Shown here: positions 1-7,129 of the stretch, piece by piece
Numbering within the stretch: position 1 is the stretch's first letter
Layout: each line of letters begins with the position of its first letter
Assembly (NCBI GenBank): GCA_002353555.1
Contig: DEJO01000038.1
Span: 26,045-38,072 of the forward strand
Reading direction: 5' to 3'
DNA: 12,028 bases
Source: Prevotella sp. UBA2746
Lineage (GTDB): Bacteria; Bacteroidota; Bacteroidia; Bacteroidales; Bacteroidaceae
Program-made: the position numbers and the translations under genes
The notes under the pieces: model-generated
Told to the model about the DNA's origin: nothing
Seen by the model: the letters and a program-made list of their open reading frames with translations, nothing else
Databases searched by the model: none

Positions 1-453
1 CTGAACGACCCCATCGACCAGGAAGAACGATTCAAGGAACAGATGCGACTGGCTGACAAGGGCGACGACGAAGCAATGATCATCGATCAAGACTTCCTGC
101 GTGCTTTGCAGTACGGCATGCCGCCGACCAGCGGCATCGGCATCGGCATCGACCGGTTGGTCATGCTCATGACGGGTAAGACGTTCATCCAGGAAGTTCT
201 CTTCTTCCCTCAGATGAAGCCAGAGAAGAAGATTCCTCAGAGCACCTTCGCTGAATGGGCAGAGATTGGCGTAGAAGAAGATTGGGTCTACGTACTGCGC
301 AAGGCTGGCTTCAACCTCATCTCCGACATCAAGGAAGAGAAGGCACAAGGCTTGCAGCAGAAGATTGGGGAAATCGTCAAGAAATACAAGCTGGACAAGC
401 AAAAGCCAAGCGTGGAAGAGGTGCAAGGTTGGATAGAGAAGAGCAACGTATAA
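1..453 (+). CDS. lysS: Lysyl-tRNA synthetase, class II (3' part only)
   Basis: Charges tRNA-Lys with lysine in the cytoplasm. The reading frame is open from base 1, so the gene begins upstream of the window and only the last 150 residues are present. Seen: the class II aminoacyl-tRNA synthetase motif 3 region, ending in GIGIGIDRLVML at about bases 133-165, with the ATP-binding arginine encoded at 154-156. Just before it is the LNDPIDQ-type stretch expected at the end of the LysRS catalytic core. After the usual end of the core (KPEKK) there are about 70 more residues, charged and probably helical. Such a C-terminal tail is, from memory, typical of Bacteroidales LysRS and absent from the E. 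coli enzyme. The stop codon TAA runs straight into an AATT heptad repeat, and gpsA starts 28 bp later. The family assignment is firm. Confidence 0.96.
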   Translation: MNDPIDQEERFKEQMRLADKGDDEAMIIDQDFLRALQYGMPPTSGIGIGIDRLVMLMTGKTFIQEVLFFPQMKPEKKIPQSTFAEWAEIGVEEDWVYVLRKAGFNLISDIKEEKAQGLQQKIGEIVKKYKLDKQKPSVEEVQGWIEKSNV

Positions 454-476
454 TTGACAATTGATAATTGACAATT
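452..476. repeat. AATT heptad repeat, block 1 (lysS-gpsA spacer)
   Basis: Four AATT tetramers start at 452, 459, 466 and 473, exactly 7 bp apart, with spacers GAC, GAT and GAC. The block begins inside the lysS stop codon and fills nearly all of the 28-bp spacer before gpsA. The same unit recurs at 5718-5735, 8148-8172, 8207-8238 and 8931-8962. Confidence 0.85.
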
Positions 477-481
477 AGGAT

Positions 482-1480
482 ATGTATAACTGCGGTAAGA
501 TAGCGATCATCGGCGGCGGTAGCTGGGCAACGGCCATTGCCAAGATAGTGGTGAGCCACACACACCACATCGGATGGTATATGCGCCGTGACGACCGCAT
601 CGAAGACTTCCGCCGGTTGGGGCACAACCCGGCCTACCTGACGAGTGTGCGCTTCAACATGGACGAAATCTTCTTTACCAGTGACATCAACAAGATTATT
701 CAGCAATACGACACACTGGTCTTCGTGACCCCTTCGCCCTATCTGAAGAGCCATCTGAAGAAGGTGAAGACGCGCCTGCGCGACAAGTTTGTCATCACCG
801 CCATCAAAGGCATTGTCCCCGACGAGAACCTGGTATGCTCGGAATACTTCCATCAAGTCTATGACGTGCCCTACGAGAACCTTGCCTGCATCGGCGGACC
901 GTCGCATGCCGAAGAGGTAGCCATGGAACGGCTGTCATATCTCACCATAGGATGTGCCGACGAAGAGAAGGCAAAAGCCTTCACCGAAGTGCTGGCTTCC
1001 AACTACATCAAGACGAAGACCTCGACAGACGTCATCGGCATCGAATACTCCAGCGTGCTGAAGAACGTATATGCCATAGCAGCAGGCATCTGCTCAGGAC
1101 TCAAATACGGTGATAACTTCCAGGCGGTACTGATCTCCAACGCCATGCAGGAGATGCAGCGCTTCCTGGTCACTATCCAGCCAATGGCAAACCGCAGCAT
1201 CATCGACTCCGTATATCTTGGCGACCAGCTCGTAACGGGCTACTCCAACTTTTCGCGCAACCGCACCTTTGGAACCATGATAGGCAAGGGCTACAACGTG
1301 AAGACGGCACAGATAGAGATGGAGATGATTGCTGAAGGATATTTCGGTACGAAGTGTATGAAGGAAATCAACCGCCACATGCACGTCAACATGCCCATAC
1401 TCGATGCCGTATACAATATCCTCTACGAACGCATCTCGCCACAAATAGAAATCAAGCTGCTCACCGACAGTTTCAGGTAA
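482..1480 (+). CDS. gpsA: NAD(P)-dependent glycerol-3-phosphate dehydrogenase
   Basis: Reduces dihydroxyacetone phosphate to sn-glycerol 3-phosphate, the backbone precursor of membrane phospholipids; a cytoplasmic enzyme. Seen: an N-terminal Rossmann nucleotide-binding loop (IAIIGGGSWATAIA, residues 7-20), a conserved lysine in TAIKG (K109), the GGPSHAEE motif (138-145), the likely catalytic lysine in SSVLKNVYAIAAG (K194), and a substrate-binding NFSRNRTFG segment (256-264). The length of 332 residues is normal for the family. The ATG at 482 is the natural start because the glycine-rich loop follows at the usual distance; AGGA at 477-480 lies too close to be a standard ribosome site. It sits 28 bp after lysS with the AATT repeat between. 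No promoter of the TAnnTTTG type is visible in the spacer, so read-through from lysS is likely. Confidence 0.95.
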   Translation: MYNCGKIAIIGGGSWATAIAKIVVSHTHHIGWYMRRDDRIEDFRRLGHNPAYLTSVRFNMDEIFFTSDINKIIQQYDTLVFVTPSPYLKSHLKKVKTRLRDKFVITAIKGIVPDENLVCSEYFHQVYDVPYENLACIGGPSHAEEVAMERLSYLTIGCADEEKAKAFTEVLASNYIKTKTSTDVIGIEYSSVLKNVYAIAAGICSGLKYGDNFQAVLISNAMQEMQRFLVTIQPMANRSIIDSVYLGDQLVTGYSNFSRNRTFGTMIGKGYNVKTAQIEMEMIAEGYFGTKCMKEINRHMHVNMPILDAVYNILYERISPQIEIKLLTDSFR

Positions 1481-1546
1481 GTCCTGAAAGGCAAGCCATC
1501 GAGACCCATTTCAGACAAGAGTACAACACCCATAAAATCTATCATT

Positions 1547-2200
1547 ATGAACAAGAAAGAACAATTTGTCATTACCATCAACCGCGAACTCGGTTCTGGA
1601 GGACGAACCGTCGGGGAGAAACTGGCTAAAAGACTTGAGGTTCCATTCTATGACAAGGCGGTCGTCAAAGCATTGACAAAGGAACTAAACCTGACTGTCG
1701 AAGAGATTGAAAGGCTCAAAGGAAAGAAGGTGAAGTGGTGGACGGACTTCCAGCGCATGGTTGCACCGTTCTATGATACAGCCAGGCTACAGTATTATCA
1801 AATCAACGAGATAGGTGAACCGGAAGTACTGACTTCAGCAGAGCTGTTCCGCACGGAATCCAAGATACTGTCAGATATCGGCGCGAAAGAGTCGTGCATC
1901 ATTGCAGGCCGCAGCGGTTTCTTCATCTTCCGCGACCATCCCAACCACCTGAGCATCTTGATTCAGGCACCGGTGGAGTGTCGCATCCAGCGTGTGATGG
2001 AGAAGCAAAGCCTGTCACGGGAACAAGCCCTCAAGAACATCAAAAGGGTAGACAAATGGCGTGAGAACTACATCAAGAAGTATACCAACACGTCGCGTTA
2101 TGACACCCGCAACTACGACCTTGTCATCAACATGGCAGGATTAAGCGAAGACGATGCCGTAAGCATCATCCTCGACTACATCGAGAAGAGCAATCATTAA
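1547..2200 (+). CDS. Cytidylate kinase-like family protein
   Basis: A predicted P-loop nucleotide kinase of the cytidylate-kinase-like family (AAK-independent, PF13189 type from memory), distinct from the canonical Cmk. Seen: a beta strand followed by INRELGSGGRTVGEKLA (residues 11-27), in which the glycine-rich loop takes the variant form used by this family; YDKAVV (35-40); a central CIIAGRSGFFIF strand-loop (117-128); and a lid-like Arg-rich region with CRIQRVMEK (145-153) and DKWRENYIKKYT (169-180). The length is 217 residues. The substrate is not shown by the sequence; CMP/dCMP is only a family-level guess. The ATG at 1547 is chosen because the first strand follows at once. It lies 66 bp after gpsA and 20 bp before pgi on the same strand, so co-transcription with pgi is likely. 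Confidence 0.85.
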   Translation: MNKKEQFVITINRELGSGGRTVGEKLAKRLEVPFYDKAVVKALTKELNLTVEEIERLKGKKVKWWTDFQRMVAPFYDTARLQYYQINEIGEPEVLTSAELFRTESKILSDIGAKESCIIAGRSGFFIFRDHPNHLSILIQAPVECRIQRVMEKQSLSREQALKNIKRVDKWRENYIKKYTNTSRYDTRNYDLVINMAGLSEDDAVSIILDYIEKSNH

Positions 2201-2220
2201 CCTAATCATTATAAAAAGAA

Positions 2221-3576
2221 ATGAAAAATATCAGTCTTGACATCACAAAGGCTGCTTGCTTCTTAGAGGCAGGCGCAGTGAAGGCTTTCGAGCCGAAAGT
2301 AAAGGCAGCGCAGGAAGCGCTGGAGAACGGAACATGCCCCGGTAACGATTTCTTGGGTTGGCTGCATCTGCCGACAAGTATCACTCCGGAATTTCTCGAT
2401 GAGGTACAGGCAACTGCCAACACCTTGCGCGAGAAGTGCGAAGTGGTTGTCGTAGCAGGCATCGGTGGTTCCTACCTTGGTGCACGTGCCGTTATCGAAG
2501 CCTTGGGCAATTCGTTTGCATGGCTCATTCAGGACAAGAAGAACCCCACCATCCTCTTTGCCGGCAACAACATCGGTGAGGACTACCTCTCTGAGATGAC
2601 CGAATACCTGAAGGACAAGAAGTTCGGCGTCATCAACATCTCGAAGTCGGGAACAACGACAGAGACTGCCCTGACGTTCCGCCTGCTGAAGAAGCAGTGT
2701 GAACAGCAGATGGGCAAGGAAGCAGCCAAGGAAGTCATCGTTGCTGTTACCGATGCCGTCAAGGGTGCTGCACGTACCTGTGCCGACAAGGAAGGCTACA
2801 AGAGCTTCATCATCCCCGACAACGTCGGAGGCCGTTTCTCTGTGCTCACACCTGTTGGCCTGCTGCCTATTGCTTGTGCAGGTTTCGACATCAAGGCTCT
2901 CGTCCAGGGTGCTGCCGACATGGAGAAGGCATGCGGCAAGGACGTACCGTTCGAGGAGAACCTCGCCGCACAGTATGCTGCCGTTCGCAACGGTCTCTAC
3001 GGTGCCGGCAAGAAGATAGAGATCATGGTCAACTACCAGCCGAAGCTGCACTTCGTTTCTGAGTGGTGGAAGCAGCTCTATGGCGAGTCGGAAGGCAAGG
3101 ACAAGAAGGGTATCTTCCCTGCCAGTGTCGACTTCACTACCGACCTGCACTCCATGGGACAGTGGATTCAGGACGGCGAACGCACCATCTTCGAGACCGT
3201 CATCAGCATTGAGAAGCCCAACCGCGAGTTGCTCTTCCCCAGTGACGAGGAGAACCTTGACGGTCTGAACTTCCTCGCTGGCAAGCGTGTGGACGAAGTG
3301 AACAAGATGGCAGAGTTAGGCACCCGTCTGGCACATGTCGACGGCGGTGTTCCCAACATCCGCATCAGCGTTCCCGAACTTAACGCATACTACATCGGAC
3401 AGCTCATCTACTTCTTCGAGATTGCCTGCGGCATCAGCGGCAACATTCTGGGTGTCAACCCGTTCAACCAGCCGGGAGTGGAGGCTTACAAGAAGAACAT
3501 GTTCGCCCTGCTCAACAAGCCTGGCTACGAAGCCGACAGCAAGGCTATCCAGGAACGTCTGGCTAAAGAGGCATAA
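2221..3576 (+). CDS. pgi: Glucose-6-phosphate isomerase
   Basis: Interconverts glucose 6-phosphate and fructose 6-phosphate in glycolysis and gluconeogenesis; cytoplasmic, usually a dimer. Seen: a first SIS domain with VVVAGIGGSYLGARA (76-90) and the phosphate-binding NISKSGTTTETA loop (139-150); GGRFSVLT with R205 (203-210); the catalytic glutamate in YGESEGK (E289); the ring-opening histidine in TDLHSMGQ (H310); and the C-terminal signature GVNPFNQPGVEAYKK (411-425) with its catalytic lysine (K424). At 451 residues it is the short bacterial type, about 100 residues shorter than the E. coli form, as is usual in Bacteroidetes and Firmicutes. The ATG at 2221 follows the kinase-like gene by 20 bp of A-rich sequence, and only 6 bp separate its stop from the HAD gene. 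All key residues are intact. Confidence 0.97.
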   Translation: MKNISLDITKAACFLEAGAVKAFEPKVKAAQEALENGTCPGNDFLGWLHLPTSITPEFLDEVQATANTLREKCEVVVVAGIGGSYLGARAVIEALGNSFAWLIQDKKNPTILFAGNNIGEDYLSEMTEYLKDKKFGVINISKSGTTTETALTFRLLKKQCEQQMGKEAAKEVIVAVTDAVKGAARTCADKEGYKSFIIPDNVGGRFSVLTPVGLLPIACAGFDIKALVQGAADMEKACGKDVPFEENLAAQYAAVRNGLYGAGKKIEIMVNYQPKLHFVSEWWKQLYGESEGKDKKGIFPASVDFTTDLHSMGQWIQDGERTIFETVISIEKPNRELLFPSDEENLDGLNFLAGKRVDEVNKMAELGTRLAHVDGGVPNIRISVPELNAYYIGQLIYFFEIACGISGNILGVNPFNQPGVEAYKKNMFALLNKPGYEADSKAIQERLAKEA

Positions 3577-3582
3577 ACCATA

Positions 3583-4596
3583 ATGAACGAGACGATACAA
3601 CAATACCTGAAAGAGCACGGCTTCGAGCAGTTCACGCCCAAAGCCGTGCTCTTCGATATGGACGGCGTCCTTATCGACTCCATGCCCAACCACGTTGTCG
3701 CATGGAAAGAGTCGATGGCGGTGTTCGACATAGCGATGACAGCCGACGATGCCTATGCGACGGAGGGCGCACGCGGCGTAGACACCATCCGCAAGATGGT
3801 GAAAGAACAGCATGGACGCGACATCGACGAGGCTGAAGCACAACAGATGTACGACGTGAAGAGCCGCATCTTCAACGAACAGCCGCTGGCTCCCGTCATG
3901 AATGGCGTCAGAGGGTTGCTCCGGAAGATCAGCCGCGACGGTCTGCGCATCATCGTCGTCACAGGAAGCGGACAGCGACCGCTCATCCAGCGCCTGTCGG
4001 AAGAGTTTCCAAAGTACATTTCTGAAGACCAAATCATTACCGCCTACGATGTGAAACGGGGAAAACCCGCCCCCGACCCATACCTGATGGGGCTGAAACG
4101 TGCCGGCGACTTACAGCCGTGGGAGGCCATCGTGGTAGAAAATGCACCGTTGGGAGTCCGTGCCGGTGCTGCCGCCAACATCTTCACCGTTGCCGTCAAC
4201 AGCGGTCCACTGTCCAACGAGGCACTGAAAGAGGCTGGTGCCAACATCGTCTTCGACAGCATGACCGACTTCCGTGACCACTGGGACCGTATGTTTGCAC
4301 CCGAACTCATCAAAAACGGGAAGAAAAAGCTCAACCAGAATGATGAGAAATGGGAACGGATGTACCAGCAAGTCATGGACTACATGGAGACCAACAAGCG
4401 AAGACCGTCTAAATATCATCCTGAGGACCGCAAGATGCACGCGTGGATCAAGTACAACAAGAAGCGCTTGATACACAATGCCATGCCCAAAGAGCGGGCA
4501 GAGCGTTTCAGGGAGTTGCTGCTGACAGCCATCAAGTACTGGAGGAGCAACCAATATAACCGCCCCAGCATCAGGGAGTTTGAAATCAACTTCTAA
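3583..4596 (+). CDS. HAD-superfamily phosphatase/phosphoglucomutase-like protein with C-terminal helicase-associated-like domain
   Basis: Residues 20-235 form a HAD hydrolase of the beta-phosphoglucomutase-like class. Motif I is LFDMDGVLIDS (nucleophile D25, acid/base D27), motif II VTGSG (T127), motif III RGKPAPDPY (K161), and motif IV VVENAPLG (E186-N187), with Asn where many relatives have Asp. A helical cap lies between motifs I and II. The substrate is unknown; a sugar phosphate fits the position directly after pgi (6 bp) but is inference. Residues 245-337 are an added basic region: W257, an NKRRPS turn (271-276), MHAWIKYNKKR (285-295) and a closing KYWRSN (318-323). This Trp/Tyr/basic spacing resembles the helicase-associated (HA, PF03457) repeat, a putative nucleic-acid binder. 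Stand-alone HAD phosphatases of this class are about 220 residues; this protein has 337. The 3' end overlaps mnmA by 4 bp, convergently. Confidence 0.85.
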   Translation: MNETIQQYLKEHGFEQFTPKAVLFDMDGVLIDSMPNHVVAWKESMAVFDIAMTADDAYATEGARGVDTIRKMVKEQHGRDIDEAEAQQMYDVKSRIFNEQPLAPVMNGVRGLLRKISRDGLRIIVVTGSGQRPLIQRLSEEFPKYISEDQIITAYDVKRGKPAPDPYLMGLKRAGDLQPWEAIVVENAPLGVRAGAAANIFTVAVNSGPLSNEALKEAGANIVFDSMTDFRDHWDRMFAPELIKNGKKKLNQNDEKWERMYQQVMDYMETNKRRPSKYHPEDRKMHAWIKYNKKRLIHNAMPKERAERFRELLLTAIKYWRSNQYNRPSIREFEINF

Positions 4597-5699
4597 TCAG
4601 TGAGGGCTATCTCACCGCTACCAAAGCACCGATGGTGCTGTTCGTCGTAGACGACACAGAACTGACCGGGTGCCACGCCGTGAATAGGGGCATCGGCATG
4701 TAGGGTGAAGGCGGCACCCTCGCCCACGTTCTCACCGTCCGTGGTGATGGTTGCCGGCAGGTATTCCGCCGTATGGCGTATCTTGAAAGTCACGCGGAAC
4801 ACTTTCCCCTCGCCGAAAGGTGCCGTCAGGAAGTGGAAGTCTCTCACCCGGAACTCCTGCCGGTAAGCCTCTTGCGGGTCGTAGCCGTGGGCTACATAGA
4901 GGATGTTCTGCGCCATATCCTTCTTCACCACAAACCAGGGACCGCCGCCGAAGCCCATCCCCTTGCGCTGGCCGATGGTGTGAAACCACAGTCCCTTGTG
5001 CTCACCTATCTTCTTTCCTGTATCCAGCTCGACGACGTCTCCAGGCTTCTCGCCAAGGTATCGGCGTATGTATTCGTTGTAATTGATTTTACCCAAGAAA
5101 CAGATACCCTGCGAGTCCTTGCGCTTGGCGTTCACGAGATGTTCGCGCTCAGCTATCTGGCGCACCTCGTCTTTCATATAGTGACCAATGGGAAAGAGGG
5201 CTTTCCGCAGCTGCCAGTCGTAGATTTGCGCCAGAAAGTCGGTCTGGTCTTTCACCGGGTCTGGACTGGTCGTCAGCCACTTGCGTCCGTCAAGCCATTC
5301 CGTCTGCGCATAATGGCCGGTAGCGATCAAGTCGTAGTCGCTGCCTCGCTTCTCGTGGAAGGCACCAAACTTGATCAGCCTGTTGCACATCACGTCGGGA
5401 TTGGGCGTCAGTCCGGCACGCACCTTGTCCATGGTGTACTTCGTCACCTTGTCCCAGTACTCCTGATGGCAGTCGACCACCTCCAGCCGGCAGCCATACC
5501 TGCGGGCAACGGCGGTCGCCATCTCCAAGTCTTCCTCGCTGGAGCAGTCCCATTCCTCGTCTTCGTCGGGTCCTATCTTGATGTAGAAGCAGTCGGGATG
5601 CAACCCTAACTGCGCAAACTCATACACAACGACGCTGCTGTCGACACCGCCCGACAAAAGTACGGCAATACGCTTGTCCTTGATTTCATCTGTATTCAT
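4593..5699 (-). CDS. mnmA: tRNA-specific 2-thiouridylase
   Basis: Thiolates U34 at C2 in the anticodons of tRNA-Lys, -Glu and -Gln, using ATP and a sulfur relay; cytoplasmic. Seen: the PP-loop ATP pyrophosphatase motif LLSGGVDSSV (residues 14-23), LTPNPDVMCNRLIKFG with the first catalytic cysteine C105 (97-112), ATGHYA (126-131), DQTDFLAQ (151-158), and DSQGICFLGK with the second catalytic cysteine C200 (195-204). A C-terminal beta-barrel region runs from about 210 to the end. The length of 368 residues is normal. No other ATG lies before the PP-loop, so the start at 5699 is well fixed. A promoter-like TACCTTTG ends only 4 nt before the ATG, implying a leaderless or nearly leaderless mRNA. 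The stop TAG overlaps the TAA of the convergent HAD gene. Confidence 0.95.
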   Translation of the reverse strand: MNTDEIKDKRIAVLLSGGVDSSVVVYEFAQLGLHPDCFYIKIGPDEDEEWDCSSEEDLEMATAVARRYGCRLEVVDCHQEYWDKVTKYTMDKVRAGLTPNPDVMCNRLIKFGAFHEKRGSDYDLIATGHYAQTEWLDGRKWLTTSPDPVKDQTDFLAQIYDWQLRKALFPIGHYMKDEVRQIAEREHLVNAKRKDSQGICFLGKINYNEYIRRYLGEKPGDVVELDTGKKIGEHKGLWFHTIGQRKGMGFGGGPWFVVKKDMAQNILYVAHGYDPQEAYRQEFRVRDFHFLTAPFGEGKVFRVTFKIRHTAEYLPATITTDGENVGEGAAFTLHADAPIHGVAPGQFCVVYDEQHHRCFGSGEIALTD

Positions 5700-5703
5700 A
5701 GTG

Positions 5704-5733
5704 CAAAGGTATGAAATAATTCATAATTCACAA
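5704..5733 (-). promoter_or_regulatory. Putative mnmA promoter, Bacteroidetes type
   Basis: On the minus strand TACCTTTG (5711-5704) matches the Bacteroidetes -7 consensus TAnnTTTG. A TTG (5733-5731) stands 19 bp upstream as a -33 box. The TTG falls within an AATT heptad block. The -7 element ends 4 nt before the mnmA ATG. Confidence 0.65.
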
Positions 5734-5735
5734 TT
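5718..5735. repeat. AATT heptad repeat, block 2 (mnmA-yihY divergent spacer)
   Basis: AATT tetramers start at 5718, 5725 and 5732, 7 bp apart, with spacers CAT and CAC. The block lies between the opposed promoters of mnmA and the YihY-family gene and overlaps the putative -33 box of mnmA. Confidence 0.75.
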
Positions 5736-5743
5736 AAAATCAC

Positions 5744-5751
5744 TATCTTTG
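5744..5751 (+). promoter_or_regulatory. Putative promoter of the YihY-family gene (-7 element)
   Basis: TATCTTTG matches TAnnTTTG and is followed by GCA, 21 nt before the ATG at 5773. No TTG or TTTG is visible 19-21 bp upstream, so only the -7 half is supported. Confidence 0.5.
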
Positions 5752-5772
5752 CAGGCAGAAACTACTATACTT

Positions 5773-7095
5773 ATGAAGTTAGCACGCATCAAACACTACC
5801 TGCACATCGGTATATGGCGCACCGACGAGGATGGCACCGAGAAGTCGACACTGTGGTCACGCTGTCTGCGCACCCTCTATCTGGCACTGCGCTTCTTCAT
5901 CTTCCGCGGCCACTCCGACTATGCCACAGCCCTGGCGTTCAGCACCATGCTTGCCATCGTTCCCGTTGCCGCCGTCGTCTTTGCCATTGCCCGCGGCTTC
6001 GGACTGAACGTCCACATCGAGCAGTGGTTCCGGCAGACGCTCAGCAGCCAGCCGCAGGCTGCCGAAGCCATCATCAACTTTGCCAACTCCTATCTGGTAC
6101 ACGCACGCAGCGGTGTCATCCTCGGACTCGGACTGGTCTTCATGCTCTATAGCGTGATGTCGCTTATCTATAACATCGAGCATGCCTTCGACGAAATCTG
6201 GCAGGTGAAGGACTCACGCTCCGTCGGTCGCATCGTGACGAGCTACACGTCCATGATCTTCCTCGTGCCCATCGTCATCATCCTCACATCAGGTATCAAC
6301 GTCTTTGTATTCGGCATCGTAGACAGGTTGCAGGCATTCACCCTATTAGGACCCCTTGCCCAGTTTTTCATCAAGTTGCTGCCGTGGGTCATCATGTCGC
6401 TGGCTTTCATCCTTCTCTACGTTGCGATGCCCAACACCAAGGTATACATCAGCAAGACCATCGTGCCAGGCATCATAGCAGGCACAGCCATGCTGCTCCT
6501 GCAATTCTTCTACATCAAGGGACAGATGTTCCTCACCAGCTACAACGCCATCTACGGTTCCTTCGCAGCCCTGCCGCTGTTCATGCTGTGGATGCTGTTC
6601 TCGTGGTACATCTGCCTGTTCTGTGCCGAGTTGTGCTACACCAACCAGAACATGGAGTACTACGCCTTCCTCATCAGCACCAAGGATGTCAGCTCACAGA
6701 AACGCACGGAGATGTGCCTGATGTTGCTCAGCCTCATCTGCAAACGCTTTGCTGAAGGAAAGCAACCTTATACGGCACTGCAACTGAAACAGCTGACTCA
6801 TATCCCCATCCGCATCACCACCGACCTGCTGCAACGCCTGCAACAGGTCAACATCGTGAACCAGGCTACCACAGCCGACGGCAACGACGAACCGACCTAC
6901 CAACCGGCGCAGGACATCAGCAACATCACCGTGGGGCGGGTCATCGAACTCTTAGACTCCTACCCCACCCACAAGCACCGCCACCTAAGCGTTGATGCCA
7001 CACAGACGCTACAGGAAGAACAGCTCGACCGCATCAACACCATTCGCCGCCAGTACCTCGACGAACTCAAGAAGATACCGGTCAAGGACTTATAA
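5773..7095 (+). CDS. YihY/BrkB-family inner-membrane protein
   Basis: An integral membrane protein of the YihY/virulence factor BrkB family (historically mislabelled RNase BN); its molecular function is not settled. Seen: a conserved SDYATALAFSTMLAIVPV segment (48-65), about six hydrophobic helices at roughly 54-76, 113-133, 158-183, 196-219, 229-248 and 262-288, and the family signature around IYGSFAALPLFMLWMLFSWY (260-279). Residues 305-440 are a soluble tail with helices that could form a winged-helix-like fold, as in longer family members; this is inference. I chose the ATG at 5773, giving 440 residues, over the in-frame ATG at 5674. The earlier start lies inside mnmA and upstream of the predicted promoter, and would add a polar leader partly encoded by the AATT repeat. 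It ends 34 bp before the convergent rsgA. Confidence 0.9.
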   Translation: MKLARIKHYLHIGIWRTDEDGTEKSTLWSRCLRTLYLALRFFIFRGHSDYATALAFSTMLAIVPVAAVVFAIARGFGLNVHIEQWFRQTLSSQPQAAEAIINFANSYLVHARSGVILGLGLVFMLYSVMSLIYNIEHAFDEIWQVKDSRSVGRIVTSYTSMIFLVPIVIILTSGINVFVFGIVDRLQAFTLLGPLAQFFIKLLPWVIMSLAFILLYVAMPNTKVYISKTIVPGIIAGTAMLLLQFFYIKGQMFLTSYNAIYGSFAALPLFMLWMLFSWYICLFCAELCYTNQNMEYYAFLISTKDVSSQKRTEMCLMLLSLICKRFAEGKQPYTALQLKQLTHIPIRITTDLLQRLQQVNIVNQATTADGNDEPTYQPAQDISNITVGRVIELLDSYPTHKHRHLSVDATQTLQEEQLDRINTIRRQYLDELKKIPVKDL

Positions 7096-7129
7096 TTTCT
7101 CCAATGGGCACATCCTCTTGGAGGTGGGC

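Noticed and set aside
2263..3150. Long open frame (295 codons) antisense to pgi
   Set aside because: It is a shadow of the highly conserved pgi frame with no protein-family resemblance.
4600..4639. Terminator hairpins at the convergent HAD/mnmA end (GTGAG/CTCAC and AGCACC/GGTGCT)
   Set aside because: Both lie within the mnmA coding sequence and lack a U-run. Short inverted repeats of this size are expected by chance.
4773..5609. Long open frame (278 codons) antisense to mnmA
   Set aside because: It lies wholly within mnmA, whose motifs are complete. The composition and lack of any domain mark it as a shadow frame.
5674..5772. Longer start for the YihY-family protein at the ATG at 5674
   Set aside because: It would overlap mnmA, lie upstream of the -7 element at 5744-5751, and add a leader partly encoded by the AATT repeat. 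The ATG at 5773 gives a normal N terminus.
7099..7123. Terminator between the YihY-family gene and rsgA (CTCCAA and TTGGAG)
   Set aside because: The 6-bp stem has a 13-nt loop and no U-run follows on either strand, so it is too weak to call.
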